A stretch of 64,000 bases of DNA, taken from NCBI GenBank assembly GCA_964589825.1, contig CAZPUS010000014.1:7677-71676 (forward strand), read 5' to 3'. Origin of the DNA: CAZPUS01 sp964589825. GTDB lineage: Bacteria; Fibrobacterota; Chitinivibrionia; Chitinivibrionales; WJKA01. The first letter of the stretch is position 1. Each line of letters begins with the position of its first letter. Below the pieces are notes generated by a model. That model saw only the letters and a list, made by a program, of their open reading frames with translations, was not told the origin of the DNA and made no database searches. Positions 35,395 through 45,042 of the stretch are shown piece by piece. Both the position numbers and the translations under genes were made by a program.

Positions 35395-37382
35395 ACAATT
35401 CAATGGTGGTCACCCAGGCTCTCCCGTACGCCAACGGCGACATCCATCTCGGTCATATGGTCGAGGCGGTACAGAGCGATATTTTTGTACGGTATCACCG
35501 TCTCTGCGGAAAAAACGCACTCTATGTATGTGCGGACGATACCCACGGCACGCCGATCGAACTTTCCGCAATGCGCAAAAAGATTAGCCCCGAAGAACTG
35601 GTGACACGCTTTCACCAGCGACACGTGGAGGATTACCGCGCGTTCGATATTCAGTTCGACTCGTACCATTCGACCAACTCCGAAGAGAACAGAACGTATG
35701 TTGAGCAAATTTATCAGGCATTGCAGTCACATGAGCTGATCATAGAAAAAGAGGTGAGCCAGCTCTACTGCCCGCATGACAAGCGTTTTCTGCCTGACAG
35801 GTTCATTTCCGGCACCTGTCCGCGCTGCGATGCACAGAAACAGTACGGTGATGTATGCGAAAAGTGCGGGGCCACATACGACGTCACCGAGCTGGAGAGT
35901 CCGCAGTGTGTCATTTGCGGCACTACTCCCGAGCTGAAAAAATCGACCCACTTTTTCGTCAATCTCGATAAACGCAGAGAGTTTCTCAACAGCTACGTAT
36001 TTGAGCACGACGTGCTCAAAACCGATGTGCAGAATTCGGTGCGGCAATGGCTGCAGCAGGGCCTAAGAGAATGGTGCATTTCACGCGATGCGCCCTACTT
36101 CGGCTTCAGGATTCCCGGTACTCAGGATAAATACTTTTATGTATGGCTCGATGCACCGGTCGGCTATATCTCCTCTACCAGAAAGTGGTGTGACGAAAAT
36201 GGTGTCGACATTGCGAACCTGTGGGGAAAGGATGCACCCTCCGATGTCATTCACTTTATAGGAAAGGATATCGTCTATTTCCATACCCTTTTCTGGCCGG
36301 TGATGCTGCATACCGCAGAATTCAAACTCCCTTCGAAGATATTCGTTCACGGGTTTTTGAGCATTGAAGGTGAAAAAATGTCCAAAACACGGGGGACCTT
36401 TATTCTCGCACGCGACTATGCCAAAAAAGTCTCCCATCCCGATGCCACCGAATATTTTCGTTTTTTCATGGGTGCAAAGCTTTCTGATAACTGCGAAGAT
36501 ATCGATCTTAACAGTGAAGAGCTGTGCAACAGGATCAATACGACACTGGTGCACAACATAGGCAATCTTCATCATCGCACGTTCGTGTTTTGCAAAAAGC
36601 AGTTCAACAGCACAATTCCGGATGCCGGATGGGACGAAGAAATCGAACGCCGAACCCGGGAAATCGGTAAGATCGTATGCGAGGCGTTCGAAAAAACCGA
36701 TTACAAAAAAGCGGTGGAAGAGATTCACCGACTCGGCTCCATCGGCAATAAGTATTACCAGGACCGCGCACCGTGGGAAAGCATCCGCACCGACAGGGAA
36801 AAAACCGCACAGACAATGGTTACCTGCGCGAACATAGTCAAAGCACTCGCGGTTTTGCTCAAACCGATCGTGCCGGGCATCACTGCAAGAATCGAATCTC
36901 AGCTCGGTTTTACATTCACGATGAATGATTACCCGTTCTCCCTTAAAAACACCGAATTCGGTTCCTTAAAAAAACTCGTAAAGCCGATCGAAAAAAGCGC
37001 CTTCGACACACTGATGCCGGAACATACTGATGCCTCCCCTGAATCACAACAGGAGCAAAACGTTATCGATATAGAACGGTTTTCGTCCGTGGATCTGCGC
37101 GTGGCAACGGTAAAAGAGGCGGCGCGGATACCCAAATCGGACAAACTCCTCGCATTGCAGGTAGAGGACGGGAATGGAATACGCCAGATCGTTGCCGGTA
37201 TCGGCACGTACTATTCCCCCGAGTCGCTTATCGATACACAAGTAGTCATTGTCGCCAATCTAAAACCGGCAAAGCTTATGGGTCATACCTCTCACGGAAT
37301 GGTGCTTGCGGCACAATCGGAACAAGGACTGACCCTCATCCGTCCACAGGACGTCACCTCATCCGGAGCAAAGGTGTCCTGA
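35391..37382 (+). CDS. metG: Methionyl-tRNA synthetase with C-terminal tRNA-binding domain
   Basis: A 663-aa class Ia synthetase. HIGH motif HLGH at 19-22, four-cysteine zinc knuckles (CPRCDAQKQYGDVCEKC; CVICGTT), KMSKT at about 329-333, an anticodon-binding helical domain, and an EMAPII/Trbp111-type C-terminal domain from about residue 560 (FSSVDLRVATVKEAARIPKSDKLLALQVEDG). It charges tRNA-Met. Two zinc knuckles place it with the MetG1 group. ATGA overlap with ricT and TGATG overlap with recJ show tight coupling. Confidence 0.96.
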   Translation: MNNSMVVTQALPYANGDIHLGHMVEAVQSDIFVRYHRLCGKNALYVCADDTHGTPIELSAMRKKISPEELVTRFHQRHVEDYRAFDIQFDSYHSTNSEENRTYVEQIYQALQSHELIIEKEVSQLYCPHDKRFLPDRFISGTCPRCDAQKQYGDVCEKCGATYDVTELESPQCVICGTTPELKKSTHFFVNLDKRREFLNSYVFEHDVLKTDVQNSVRQWLQQGLREWCISRDAPYFGFRIPGTQDKYFYVWLDAPVGYISSTRKWCDENGVDIANLWGKDAPSDVIHFIGKDIVYFHTLFWPVMLHTAEFKLPSKIFVHGFLSIEGEKMSKTRGTFILARDYAKKVSHPDATEYFRFFMGAKLSDNCEDIDLNSEELCNRINTTLVHNIGNLHHRTFVFCKKQFNSTIPDAGWDEEIERRTREIGKIVCEAFEKTDYKKAVEEIHRLGSIGNKYYQDRAPWESIRTDREKTAQTMVTCANIVKALAVLLKPIVPGITARIESQLGFTFTMNDYPFSLKNTEFGSLKKLVKPIEKSAFDTLMPEHTDASPESQQEQNVIDIERFSSVDLRVATVKEAARIPKSDKLLALQVEDGNGIRQIVAGIGTYYSPESLIDTQVVIVANLKPAKLMGHTSHGMVLAAQSEQGLTLIRPQDVTSSGAKVS

Positions 37383-39094
37383 TGAACTGGAGCGCACCCC
37401 AGGAAAAGATCGAGGTCGCACAACCCGATCCTGAACTCGTTGCAACGCTTGCGAAAAAACTCGATGTTTCTCCCACCATCGCCGGGATACTGGTGGTAAA
37501 AAACCTTGCCACGTACGAACAGTGCCACGATTTTTTCTGCCCTGACGTCTCGCGCATGCACGATCCATACCTGTTCAAGGACATGGAGAGAGCGGTCCGT
37601 CGCATCCTGGATGCGATAAAAAACAAGGAACGAATCTGTATATTCGGCGATTTTGACGTGGACGGCATCTCTTCCACCGCCCTGCTTATGCGGTTTCTCT
37701 GCAATCTCGGTGCACAGTGTACCTATTACATACCGGATCGGTTTAACGAAGGCTACGGTTTTTCTTATACCGCGCTGCAGGCGGTAAGCCATGAGGATAT
37801 CTCTCTCATTATCACCGCAGACTGCGGGATATGTAACGTGGAAGAGGTTACCAAAGCGACCTCCATGGGTATAGACGTGATTATTACCGACCACCATGAG
37901 CAGAAGGAGCGCTTTCCCGAGTGCTATGCAATCATCAATCCCAAATGTGCACACTCGCGGTATCCCGACGCCACCCTTGCAGGGGTTGGTGTCGCACTCA
38001 AGCTCTGTCACGGTATCACGAAGTATCTTGGGCATTCGGATTCGCTCTGGCAGGAATATCTCGACATCGCGGCACTGGGTACCGCAGCAGATATCGTTCC
38101 TCTGTGGGGTGAAAACCGCATTATTACCCGGCTGGGCTACGAAAAAATGATGAAAAGTTACAATATCGGCCTTAATGCGCTTATAGAAAAGAAAAAACTT
38201 ACCGGAAAACGGATAGATACCACCGGTATCGTGTTTCAGCTTGCCCCGGCACTCAATGCAGCAGGAAGAATCGAACATGCCAAAAAGAGCGTCGAACTGC
38301 TGCTTACCCAGGATCCGGTGACCGCACAACGATACGCGAGCGAGCTGGTCGACACCAACTCGGAACGTCGCGATATAGACCGCATGATTACCGAAGAAGC
38401 GACGAAATGGGTCTACGAACACTGTGACCTCGAAAACGATTTCGCTATTGTCATCGGTAACGAAAACTGGCACAAAGGGGTCATCGGCATTGCGGCCGCA
38501 AAGCTGTCACAGCAGTTTCACAGACCCACTGTCCTTTTTGCGTTCGATGAGGACGGCAACGCAAAAGGCTCCGCCCGCAGCATCGACGGGTTCAACCTCA
38601 TTCACGCACTCGACGAATGTGCCGATGTGCTCGAAAGCTATGGCGGCCACTTCGCAGCCGCGGGAATGAGCATCCGCAAAGAACGCCTCCACACATTCAG
38701 AGAGCAGTTCAACAAAGCGGCCCGTGCCCGTCTCAGCCCGGAAGACCTCATTCCGAAAATAAATGCGGATGCCGAAGTAACCATGGAAGAGCTTACACCC
38801 AAATTTTTCAGGATCATCGATCGGATGAAACCATTCGGTCCCGGAAACAGCCGACCGGTGCTTTTCTGTCGCGGGCTGCATCACCATTATCCCCCGAAAA
38901 AAGTCGGCAACAACCATCTCAAGCTTTACGTGAAAAGCAAAAACATTTCCATGGACGCAATCGGCTTCAATTTCGGCCACCGCCTCAAAGACCTTTCCTC
39001 CGCACCCGTATTCTCACTTGCATTTACCGCGGAAATCAACGAATGGAACGGAATGAAACGACCTCAAATGAATATAAAAGGAATTGCATTATGA
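37382..39094 (+). CDS. recJ: Single-stranded-DNA-specific exonuclease RecJ
   Basis: A 570-aa protein with DHH-family motifs: GDFDVDGISSTALLM (from residue 88), TADCGICNVEE, the DHHE motif VIITDHHEQ at about 170, and LAGVGVALKL; the DHHA1 region contains APALNAAGRIEHA and GSARSIDGFNLIHAL with SYGGHFAAAGMSI. It degrades 5'-ended single-stranded DNA in recombination and repair. ATG overlaps the metG TGA, and its TGA overlaps the argH ATG. Confidence 0.96.
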   Translation: MNWSAPQEKIEVAQPDPELVATLAKKLDVSPTIAGILVVKNLATYEQCHDFFCPDVSRMHDPYLFKDMERAVRRILDAIKNKERICIFGDFDVDGISSTALLMRFLCNLGAQCTYYIPDRFNEGYGFSYTALQAVSHEDISLIITADCGICNVEEVTKATSMGIDVIITDHHEQKERFPECYAIINPKCAHSRYPDATLAGVGVALKLCHGITKYLGHSDSLWQEYLDIAALGTAADIVPLWGENRIITRLGYEKMMKSYNIGLNALIEKKKLTGKRIDTTGIVFQLAPALNAAGRIEHAKKSVELLLTQDPVTAQRYASELVDTNSERRDIDRMITEEATKWVYEHCDLENDFAIVIGNENWHKGVIGIAAAKLSQQFHRPTVLFAFDEDGNAKGSARSIDGFNLIHALDECADVLESYGGHFAAAGMSIRKERLHTFREQFNKAARARLSPEDLIPKINADAEVTMEELTPKFFRIIDRMKPFGPGNSRPVLFCRGLHHHYPPKKVGNNHLKLYVKSKNISMDAIGFNFGHRLKDLSSAPVFSLAFTAEINEWNGMKRPQMNIKGIAL

Positions 39095-40491
39095 AACTGT
39101 GGGAAGGACGCTTCAGTGCAGGGGCACACTCCCGCATCATGGATGAATTCAACGACTCTCTGCCGGTGGATCGATACCTTATAGAAGAGGATTTGGACAC
39201 GAACCGCGCCTGGGTAGCTACGCTGCACCACGCGGGACTTATCACCGATGACGAAAAAAGCCGCATTTGCAAAGGGCTTGACGATATAAGAAATGATTAC
39301 CGTAAAAACGGCTTATCCATCCTTCCCGACGACGAAGACATACATACGGCGATAGAACACCTGCTTATTGACAAAACAGGAGAAAGCGCAAAAAAAATCC
39401 ATACCGGTCGCTCCCGTAACGATCAGGTCTGTTGTGATTTTCGCCTCTATGTGAAAAAATCGTGCACCTTACTGCACGACACCCTCACCCTGCTGCAACG
39501 CGCGCTCGTGACGCGTGCCGAAAGGGATCGGGAAATCATCAGTGCGGGATATACGCATCTTCAGCAGGCACAGCCCATCCTGCTGGCGCATTACTGGCTC
39601 TCATTTTTCTTTGCATTGCAGCGGGAAAAGGAACGTATCCGCAACGCCTTCGTCCACGCCGATATATCGCCGCTTGGTGCGGGCGCGCTCGCGGGTTCTG
39701 GGTTCGATCTCGACCGGCGGTTCTGTGCCAAGCTGCTGGGGTTTTCCCGTATCAGTGAAAACAGCATCGACGCGGTCTCTTCCAGGGACTTTGCGCTCGA
39801 ACTCTGCGCATCGCTCTCTTCTCTTGCCATCGTGCTGAGCCGGTACGCCGAAGACCTCATCATATGGTCTTCCCGTGAATTCGGTCTCATAGAGCTCTCC
39901 GATGCATGGTCAACCGGATCGAGCATGATGCCGCAAAAAAAGAACCCCGATTCTCTCGAACTCATGCGCGGTAAAAGTGCCAGGTTTATTGCCAACCACA
40001 CACGCCTGGCCACCACGCTCAAGGGAATAGGGCTTGCCTATTATAAAGACCTCCAGGAAGACAAAGAGCCGGTATTCGACAGCGTATCGCAAATGCAGCG
40101 CATGCTCGGGGTATTTACCGGGGTGATCGACACACTGCAGGTACGCGGCACGCGCGTGCGCAATAACCTTGACTCGTACATGCTTGCCACCGATATCGCG
40201 GACTATCTGGTTGACAAAGGGATACGTTTCCGGGAATCGCACCATATCAGCGGCCGCATCGTTTCATACTGTCTCGACAACGATTGTCCGCTCACCTCGC
40301 TCTCATTGTCTCAGCTTCGGAAATTTTCTTCTGCATTTGAGGAAGATATCGCCACGGTGCTGCAATGGGATCATGCGATTTCTCACCGTGACGTGGCGGG
40401 AGGTACCGGTCATAAAAGCGTCGACGCACAACTGGAAAAGGCGCGATCCCTGTGCAATGAGGATATCGATCACGACGACGTCGCAAAGTAA
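39091..40491 (+). CDS. argH: Argininosuccinate lyase
   Basis: A 466-aa protein of normal ArgH length: MKLWEGRFSAGAHSRIMDEFNDS at the start, HTGRSRNDQV, YTHLQQAQPILLAHYWLS with the catalytic His region, and the fumarase/aspartase signature GSSMMPQKKNPD near 278. It splits argininosuccinate to arginine and fumarate. ATGA overlap with recJ and an AAAAGGA site ahead make ATG 39091 secure. It is the last gene of the operon and is convergent with the PhoH gene after 53 bases without a clear terminator. Confidence 0.96.
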   Translation: MKLWEGRFSAGAHSRIMDEFNDSLPVDRYLIEEDLDTNRAWVATLHHAGLITDDEKSRICKGLDDIRNDYRKNGLSILPDDEDIHTAIEHLLIDKTGESAKKIHTGRSRNDQVCCDFRLYVKKSCTLLHDTLTLLQRALVTRAERDREIISAGYTHLQQAQPILLAHYWLSFFFALQREKERIRNAFVHADISPLGAGALAGSGFDLDRRFCAKLLGFSRISENSIDAVSSRDFALELCASLSSLAIVLSRYAEDLIIWSSREFGLIELSDAWSTGSSMMPQKKNPDSLELMRGKSARFIANHTRLATTLKGIGLAYYKDLQEDKEPVFDSVSQMQRMLGVFTGVIDTLQVRGTRVRNNLDSYMLATDIADYLVDKGIRFRESHHISGRIVSYCLDNDCPLTSLSLSQLRKFSSAFEEDIATVLQWDHAISHRDVAGGTGHKSVDAQLEKARSLCNEDIDHDDVAK

Positions 40492-40544
40492 GCCTCCTCC
40501 ACAGAAGATAAAATATCATACAAAGACACGCTCCAGGCTGCAGG

Positions 40545-41864
40545 TTACAACAGATTCGCGGCAAGTTCCGAAAGCGAGGAACGCTCTCCTTTGGAAAGCG
40601 TCACCGTTGCGGCAATCTTTTCGGTCTTGAATTTTTCGACCAGATAGGCGAGTCCGTTACTCGATGAGTCGATGTAGGGATTGTCGATCTGGTAAGGGTC
40701 TCCGGTGACCACTACTTTGGTCCCCTCTCCCACACGGGTTATAATCGTCTTCATTTCGTGCGGAGTAAGGTTCTGCGCTTCGTCGACTATCAGGTACTGA
40801 TTGTGAATCGACCGACCACGTATATAGGTAAGAGGCTCGATCACCAGGATGCCCGCATTGATAAGTTCCTTGAAACTCGACTTGCCTTTGCTCGCACGAC
40901 CGTTTTTTCTCAGTATGTATTCGACGTTATCCGCAATGGGATACATCCACGGGGCGAGTTTCTCCTCGACATTGCCGGGCAGATAGCCGATATCCTTTCC
41001 CATGGGAAGCGTAGGCCGGGAGACCAGAATTCGCTGAAACTTGTCTTCATCTATAGTCTGATACATACTCGCGGCAATCGCCAGCAGCGTTTTTCCTGTG
41101 CCGGCCTTTCCTACCAGCGACACGAGCTGGATATCGTCACGCAAAAGCGCATCGAGTGCATATAGCTGCTGACGGTTATTCGCCTTTATATTCCATATAC
41201 TTTCGGTGCTTTTGGGCACCAGTGACTCGATATGCCGTGTATCGCCATCGTAGCAGCCGAATTCGACCTTTGGATCGGACTCTTTCCCCGCTTTTTTAAG
41301 ACAGACATACTCGTTGGACAGCAGCTGTTCATCTTCCCAGGAGATCCGCCCGTCGGATTTAAACGCGCTGAAGTGCTCTCCGGTGACTTCTATTTCGGTA
41401 TAGCCGGGATAGAGCTCGTTAATATCGACCTTTTCTGATTCATAATCCTCGACATTGATACCGAGTGCATCCGCCTTGACCCGAAGATTGATATCCTTTG
41501 TCACTATTACCGTTGGACTATCGGGCGTTTTCTCTTTTACATGCAACGCAATGGCGATGATATACTTCTTGTTATCTCTGAATTCGGACGGAACCCGCTG
41601 AAGGTAGGTACGCTCCGAGTGGGCAATGGAGACTATCGCACCGTTTTGCAGTTTTACGCCCTTAAAAAGCTGACCGTTTTCCCGGGTCTCATCGAGGTAT
41701 CTCGAGACGTGACGAGCGTTTCTTCCTTTTTCGGTAATATCTTTCTTAAAATCGTCGATATCTTCGATTACATCTATCGGGATTATAATATTACTGTCGG
41801 GAAACGCAAAAAACGCATAGGGGTCGTGCAACAGTACGGTCGTATCAAGGATGTAATTCTTCAT
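40545..41864 (-). CDS. PhoH-family ATPase with N-terminal PIN domain
   Basis: A 439-aa PhoH2-type protein. PIN nuclease domain at 1-140 (MKNYILDTTVLLHDPYAF; IIPIDVIEDID; TVIVTKDINLRVKADALG, with conserved acidic residues), linker, and PhoH ATPase domain with Walker A SLVGKAGTGKTLLAIAAS (about 245-262) and Walker B YLIVDEAQNLTPHEMKTI. In the known PhoH2 family the two halves form an RNA helicase-ribonuclease. ATG 41864 follows GAGGAG; upstream in-frame starts are poorer. Palindromic copy F lies just upstream. Confidence 0.93.
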   Translation of the reverse strand: MKNYILDTTVLLHDPYAFFAFPDSNIIIPIDVIEDIDDFKKDITEKGRNARHVSRYLDETRENGQLFKGVKLQNGAIVSIAHSERTYLQRVPSEFRDNKKYIIAIALHVKEKTPDSPTVIVTKDINLRVKADALGINVEDYESEKVDINELYPGYTEIEVTGEHFSAFKSDGRISWEDEQLLSNEYVCLKKAGKESDPKVEFGCYDGDTRHIESLVPKSTESIWNIKANNRQQLYALDALLRDDIQLVSLVGKAGTGKTLLAIAASMYQTIDEDKFQRILVSRPTLPMGKDIGYLPGNVEEKLAPWMYPIADNVEYILRKNGRASKGKSSFKELINAGILVIEPLTYIRGRSIHNQYLIVDEAQNLTPHEMKTIITRVGEGTKVVVTGDPYQIDNPYIDSSSNGLAYLVEKFKTEKIAATVTLSKGERSSLSELAANLL

Positions 41865-41908
41865 AGGTCTCCTCATAAAAGTTGAATGGAAAAAGTGCGT
41901 TGCAACTG

Positions 41909-42074
41909 CCTGCAAATTATCGAGTTATTGTTTTTATAAAAAAGGCGTGAGACATGCTGCTCCCCTGTTTTTCAGAAATGCCGGGCCGATTGTACCGGCC
42001 GGCTCATTATTGGCACAGGCGCAACAGCTTTGCGGATTGCAGCAGATTTCGCGAACAAAATGGCTCGGTTCAGC
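41909..42074 (+). repeat. MITE-like palindromic element, copy F (diverged, about 166 bp)
   Basis: The right arm is well preserved (GCGGATTGCAGCAGATTTCG, then AACAAAATGGCTCGGTTCAG, to 42074). The left arm is weaker (CGAGTTATTGTTTTTAT; GACATGCTGCT), and the centre has become a GC-rich CCGGCCGG-type stem near 41995. The ends are approximate and the flanking five bases do not match. Confidence 0.7.
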
Positions 42075-42971
42075 TTACATTATATTGATTACTTTACGCT
42101 CTGAAAACGTCTCTCCCTCCACTTCGATAACGAGTAACCCGGTATCGAACTGTTGAATATCCGCGAGGCTGTAATGGTGCAGCCCCGCACTGAAATACTT
42201 GGCCACTGAAAGCTGTTTTACCTTCTGACCGTTGATGATATAGGCCGAAATGGTTACCTTCTGGGCACGGGGAATCCGTATCGTCACCGCCTTTGACTGT
42301 GAAGAATAATTCAGTATCTCTGTTTTATTCCCACCGGTAGTTGCGCCGGTACCGCCAATTGATGCGGATTCGGTATTTCGTTCTTTTTCTTTCCCGCCGA
42401 CGTCATATCGATAGGTGACCATACTCGACTCGTATCCTTTAAGGAACGCACTCACCAGATACGGCCCTCCTGCCTTGAGACGGGAAAGCAGTGGAAATGT
42501 TTTTACCCTGCACGCTCCCGGCTCGAGTACGATTTCGGAAGGCAGTAATGAACAGGAACGCGTATCGAGGTAATGATATATGGTATCGTCCGCAGTATCG
42601 GTGATAACCATATCGTATTTACAACTCAACGAAAAACTGAACCGCGCCGCGGTCTCATGCCTGTTTGCGATATCATAGGAGACCTGTACCCCCCGCTCGC
42701 GATTATGAAGACATATACCATAGCGGATATTGTTACGACTTTTGGAGGCCCGATTAGCACAATCGGAGAGGTAGGTGTCGAATAATTGCTCTTTTTCGGA
42801 TGCAGAAACGTGCAGCTCACCGCCCGAATCGCGGCATCCGGGCAGCATCTTCTCCTGCCGCGCCCCTGTGCTCGACCAGCCGGATCCCACGAACACGGTA
42901 CTGCAGACACACCATACCGCAAGAATCGTGCGCAGCCCTATCGGTAATACACCTGTAGTACAATTATACAT
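42075..42971 (-). CDS. Secreted BsuPI-domain protein with T9SS-like C-terminal domain
   Basis: A 298-aa exported protein: signal segment GLRTILAVWCVCSTVFVGSG, then an intracellular-proteinase-inhibitor (BsuPI)-like beta-sandwich at about 90-190 (VSYDIANRHETAARFSFSL; YDMVITDTADDTIYHYLD; SEIVLEPGACRVKTFPL), a Gly/Thr linker (SIGGTGATTGGNKT), and a C-terminal domain of about 70 residues (VTISAYIINGQKVKQL, GLHHYSLADIQQFDTGLLVIEVEG, ending RKVINIM). That domain resembles the Por secretion tail that directs T9SS export. BsuPI-like domains are not always inhibitors. The ATG overlaps the aroD stop by eight bases. Confidence 0.78.
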   Translation of the reverse strand: MYNCTTGVLPIGLRTILAVWCVCSTVFVGSGWSSTGARQEKMLPGCRDSGGELHVSASEKEQLFDTYLSDCANRASKSRNNIRYGICLHNRERGVQVSYDIANRHETAARFSFSLSCKYDMVITDTADDTIYHYLDTRSCSLLPSEIVLEPGACRVKTFPLLSRLKAGGPYLVSAFLKGYESSMVTYRYDVGGKEKERNTESASIGGTGATTGGNKTEILNYSSQSKAVTIRIPRAQKVTISAYIINGQKVKQLSVAKYFSAGLHHYSLADIQQFDTGLLVIEVEGETFSERKVINIM

Positions 42972-43689
42972 CCGAATGCTCTTTACGGGTTCGGGTGAAG
43001 TCGGGATAATAGAGCCCTAAATGCGAAAGCAGGGTCTCGGCGGAAAGCTGTCCAGGTGCGGCTTCCTTTTCACCGGCAAAGCAGTAGGTGAACACGCTGC
43101 CGAAAACTGCGGAAACCATACGGGATAGGGTCCCGTGGCATCCCATCGCCATCGCGGCAACGGAATAATCGCATGAAATGGTATCAATGCACGTAAGCAG
43201 TCGCGACACATCGCTGCGCGTATTAGCCATTGTGGCGATTTTTACTATATCGGCTCCTGCTTCGGACGCACGAGTTGCAAACGTGCGCAGCGTGGTACAT
43301 GCGGGAGTCTTTTCAAAATCGTGCATCGAGATAATGACGGTTTTTCCTTTGGCCATTGCGCGGATATCGTCCCGGTCGGGGGCCGAGATATCCATATCGA
43401 TTGCATCGACAAAGGGAATGAGTGAGTCCAACATGTGCAATCTGGTCTGCGGTGAAACAGCATCGGCCCGTACGGTGGCGATAAGGCCACAGTCGACGCG
43501 ACCACGCAGTCTCTGCACGTATTCGATCACTGTGTCTGCAGCGCATCCGAACAAATCGCCCCGTATCTCGAGCACCGAAACACCCTTGCGTACAAGTGCG
43601 CAAAGTCGTTCTATCGATATGGCGGTATCGACGACCGCCACAACATGCGGCCCATCATTTTTATTCAGACACCCAAAGTCGATTGGCAT
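42964..43689 (-). CDS. aroD: Type I 3-dehydroquinate dehydratase
   Basis: A 241-aa TIM-barrel enzyme with the Schiff-base Lys150 in GADIVKIAT, the catalytic His123 in IISMHDFEKTP, the N-terminal VLEIRGDLF substrate-binding strand and the C-terminal AMAMGCHGTLSRM (MGxxGxxSR). It dehydrates 3-dehydroquinate in the shikimate pathway. No other aro gene is nearby. Its stop overlaps the start of the BsuPI-domain gene. A palindromic-element fragment lies just upstream. Confidence 0.93.
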   Translation of the reverse strand: MPIDFGCLNKNDGPHVVAVVDTAISIERLCALVRKGVSVLEIRGDLFGCAADTVIEYVQRLRGRVDCGLIATVRADAVSPQTRLHMLDSLIPFVDAIDMDISAPDRDDIRAMAKGKTVIISMHDFEKTPACTTLRTFATRASEAGADIVKIATMANTRSDVSRLLTCIDTISCDYSVAAMAMGCHGTLSRMVSAVFGSVFTYCFAGEKEAAPGQLSAETLLSHLGLYYPDFTRTRKEHSDV

Positions 43690-43700
43690 ATACGTGTGTT

Positions 43701-43741
43701 CCTCTCAACAGCTTTCATCAAAAACAACCATTCGGCTTAAG
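43701..43741 (-). repeat. Half-element fragment of the palindromic family
   Basis: CTCAACAGCTTTCATCAAAA followed by CAACCATTCGGCTTAAG matches the left arm of copy A in inverse orientation (compare 3176-3215). The partner arm is not visible. It lies within 15 bases of the aroD start and could overlap its promoter. Confidence 0.6.
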
Positions 43742-43824
43742 AAAAAATATGTTATTTCAACGGTCTCACACCGCAATTAATACAATATACACAACGCCAC
43801 AGCGATTGCATATTTTCAGTCACA

Positions 43825-44829
43825 TCAGCACGCGTCCAGATGCAGCATTTGTACGGCACGATCATCCAGATACCGGACCAGTCCGTGCGGTATTCTGCGC
43901 ATCATTCCGCTGTCACGCCACAGCTCGGGACTTTCCATACACATATACAGTGTGGTTTCGGGATATACCCGTTCGATTTCTTCACGTACCGTACGATAGA
44001 ACGCCGTGCGTATCGGTCTGAAATAACGAAGCTTGTGATCGGTACCCATCACAAGCTCACCGCTGAAGAGAGAGAGGTGACTGCCCCTCTCGCGCAGTGT
44101 ATGCTTAAGAGAAGGCATGGTCCTGAACCCACCCATACTCCACCATGCGATATGTGCCGGATTTTCGATGTGCTTAAAAATTTTTTGCACCAGATCACGG
44201 TATTCCTCTTCCCACTGGGGATAGTATATCATTGGGTCAAAATGAAATGCGACCCAGAACCCCATGGCCTCGCATTTGGCGGCTGCCTCCAGACGCTGCG
44301 AGAGCGAAGCGGTATTGCGTTCGAAACACTCGATATTCCTCTGCGGACTCATAGAAAACCCGATCACTATCTGCCCTCGGTTGCGTATGCGATGCAGTTG
44401 TCCGATACGCGTACTTTTCGTCTTATACTCCAGCAGCGCATTGGGCCAGGAAGCAATAATATCGGCCAGCCAGACCGATAACCCGAGTGATTCATCGGCA
44501 TACAGACTGTCGGCGAATTCACCGGTACCGAACCGCACCACCTTCCGGGGCCATTTCGGCATCTCACACGCAAGCTCCGCGGCTATTTCCTCCCTGTTTT
44601 CGAACAAGACCTGACAGCGGTGATCGAAGTAAGATTGTAACACGCAGTAGCTGCATTCCATACCGCAGCCCACCAGCGGGGTCAGGATCTGATACCCGCA
44701 GCAATAGTAGCCTCCGGTAGTACCCGGACAGGGGCGCCAGAAGCTGCCGTTGTTTTTCGCCTCGAGTATGGCGGTGCGATCATTGCGCCGGGATTTGTAA
44801 TCCTTTGTGTATTCTACTGTAAAGTCCAC
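43825..44829 (-). CDS. SPL-family radical SAM protein (spore photoproduct lyase-like)
   Basis: A 334-aa protein with the radical SAM CxxxCxxC motif GCGMECSYCVLQSY (Cys55, 59, 62), preceded by CPGTTGGYYCCGYQILTPLVGC, typical of spore-photoproduct-lyase-like 'DNA repair photolyase' proteins. Later motifs are VVRFGTGEFADSL, YKTKSTRI, IVIGFSMSPQ and GFWVAFHFDPMIYYPQW. In spore formers SplB repairs thymine dimers; homologues elsewhere have unproven function. It is divergent from another radical SAM gene across about 213 bases with no visible gene. Confidence 0.88.
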   Translation of the reverse strand: MDFTVEYTKDYKSRRNDRTAILEAKNNGSFWRPCPGTTGGYYCCGYQILTPLVGCGMECSYCVLQSYFDHRCQVLFENREEIAAELACEMPKWPRKVVRFGTGEFADSLYADESLGLSVWLADIIASWPNALLEYKTKSTRIGQLHRIRNRGQIVIGFSMSPQRNIECFERNTASLSQRLEAAAKCEAMGFWVAFHFDPMIYYPQWEEEYRDLVQKIFKHIENPAHIAWWSMGGFRTMPSLKHTLRERGSHLSLFSGELVMGTDHKLRYFRPIRTAFYRTVREEIERVYPETTLYMCMESPELWRDSGMMRRIPHGLVRYLDDRAVQMLHLDAC

Positions 44830-45042
44830 TTTTGCGCTTTGTTATTTTGAGACAGTATCTTGGTATCGGAAAAATACGATATTGCGCTCAGTTCAGGTTG
44901 CCATCCGTGTCCGGAGAAAAGAGAATATCAGCTTTCCCTGCCCTATCGTACTTTTACAGATCTACGTCATGGCCTGCGGGGAATATGGTATTTTTCAGGC
45001 CACAGTAACGATATACCGCACTGAGAAGAAAAAGGACAATAC

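Noticed and set aside
44875..44900. TTGCGCTCAGTTCAGG resembling the end of the palindromic element
   Set aside because: Only about 14 bases match and no second arm or interior signature is present, so it may be coincidence.
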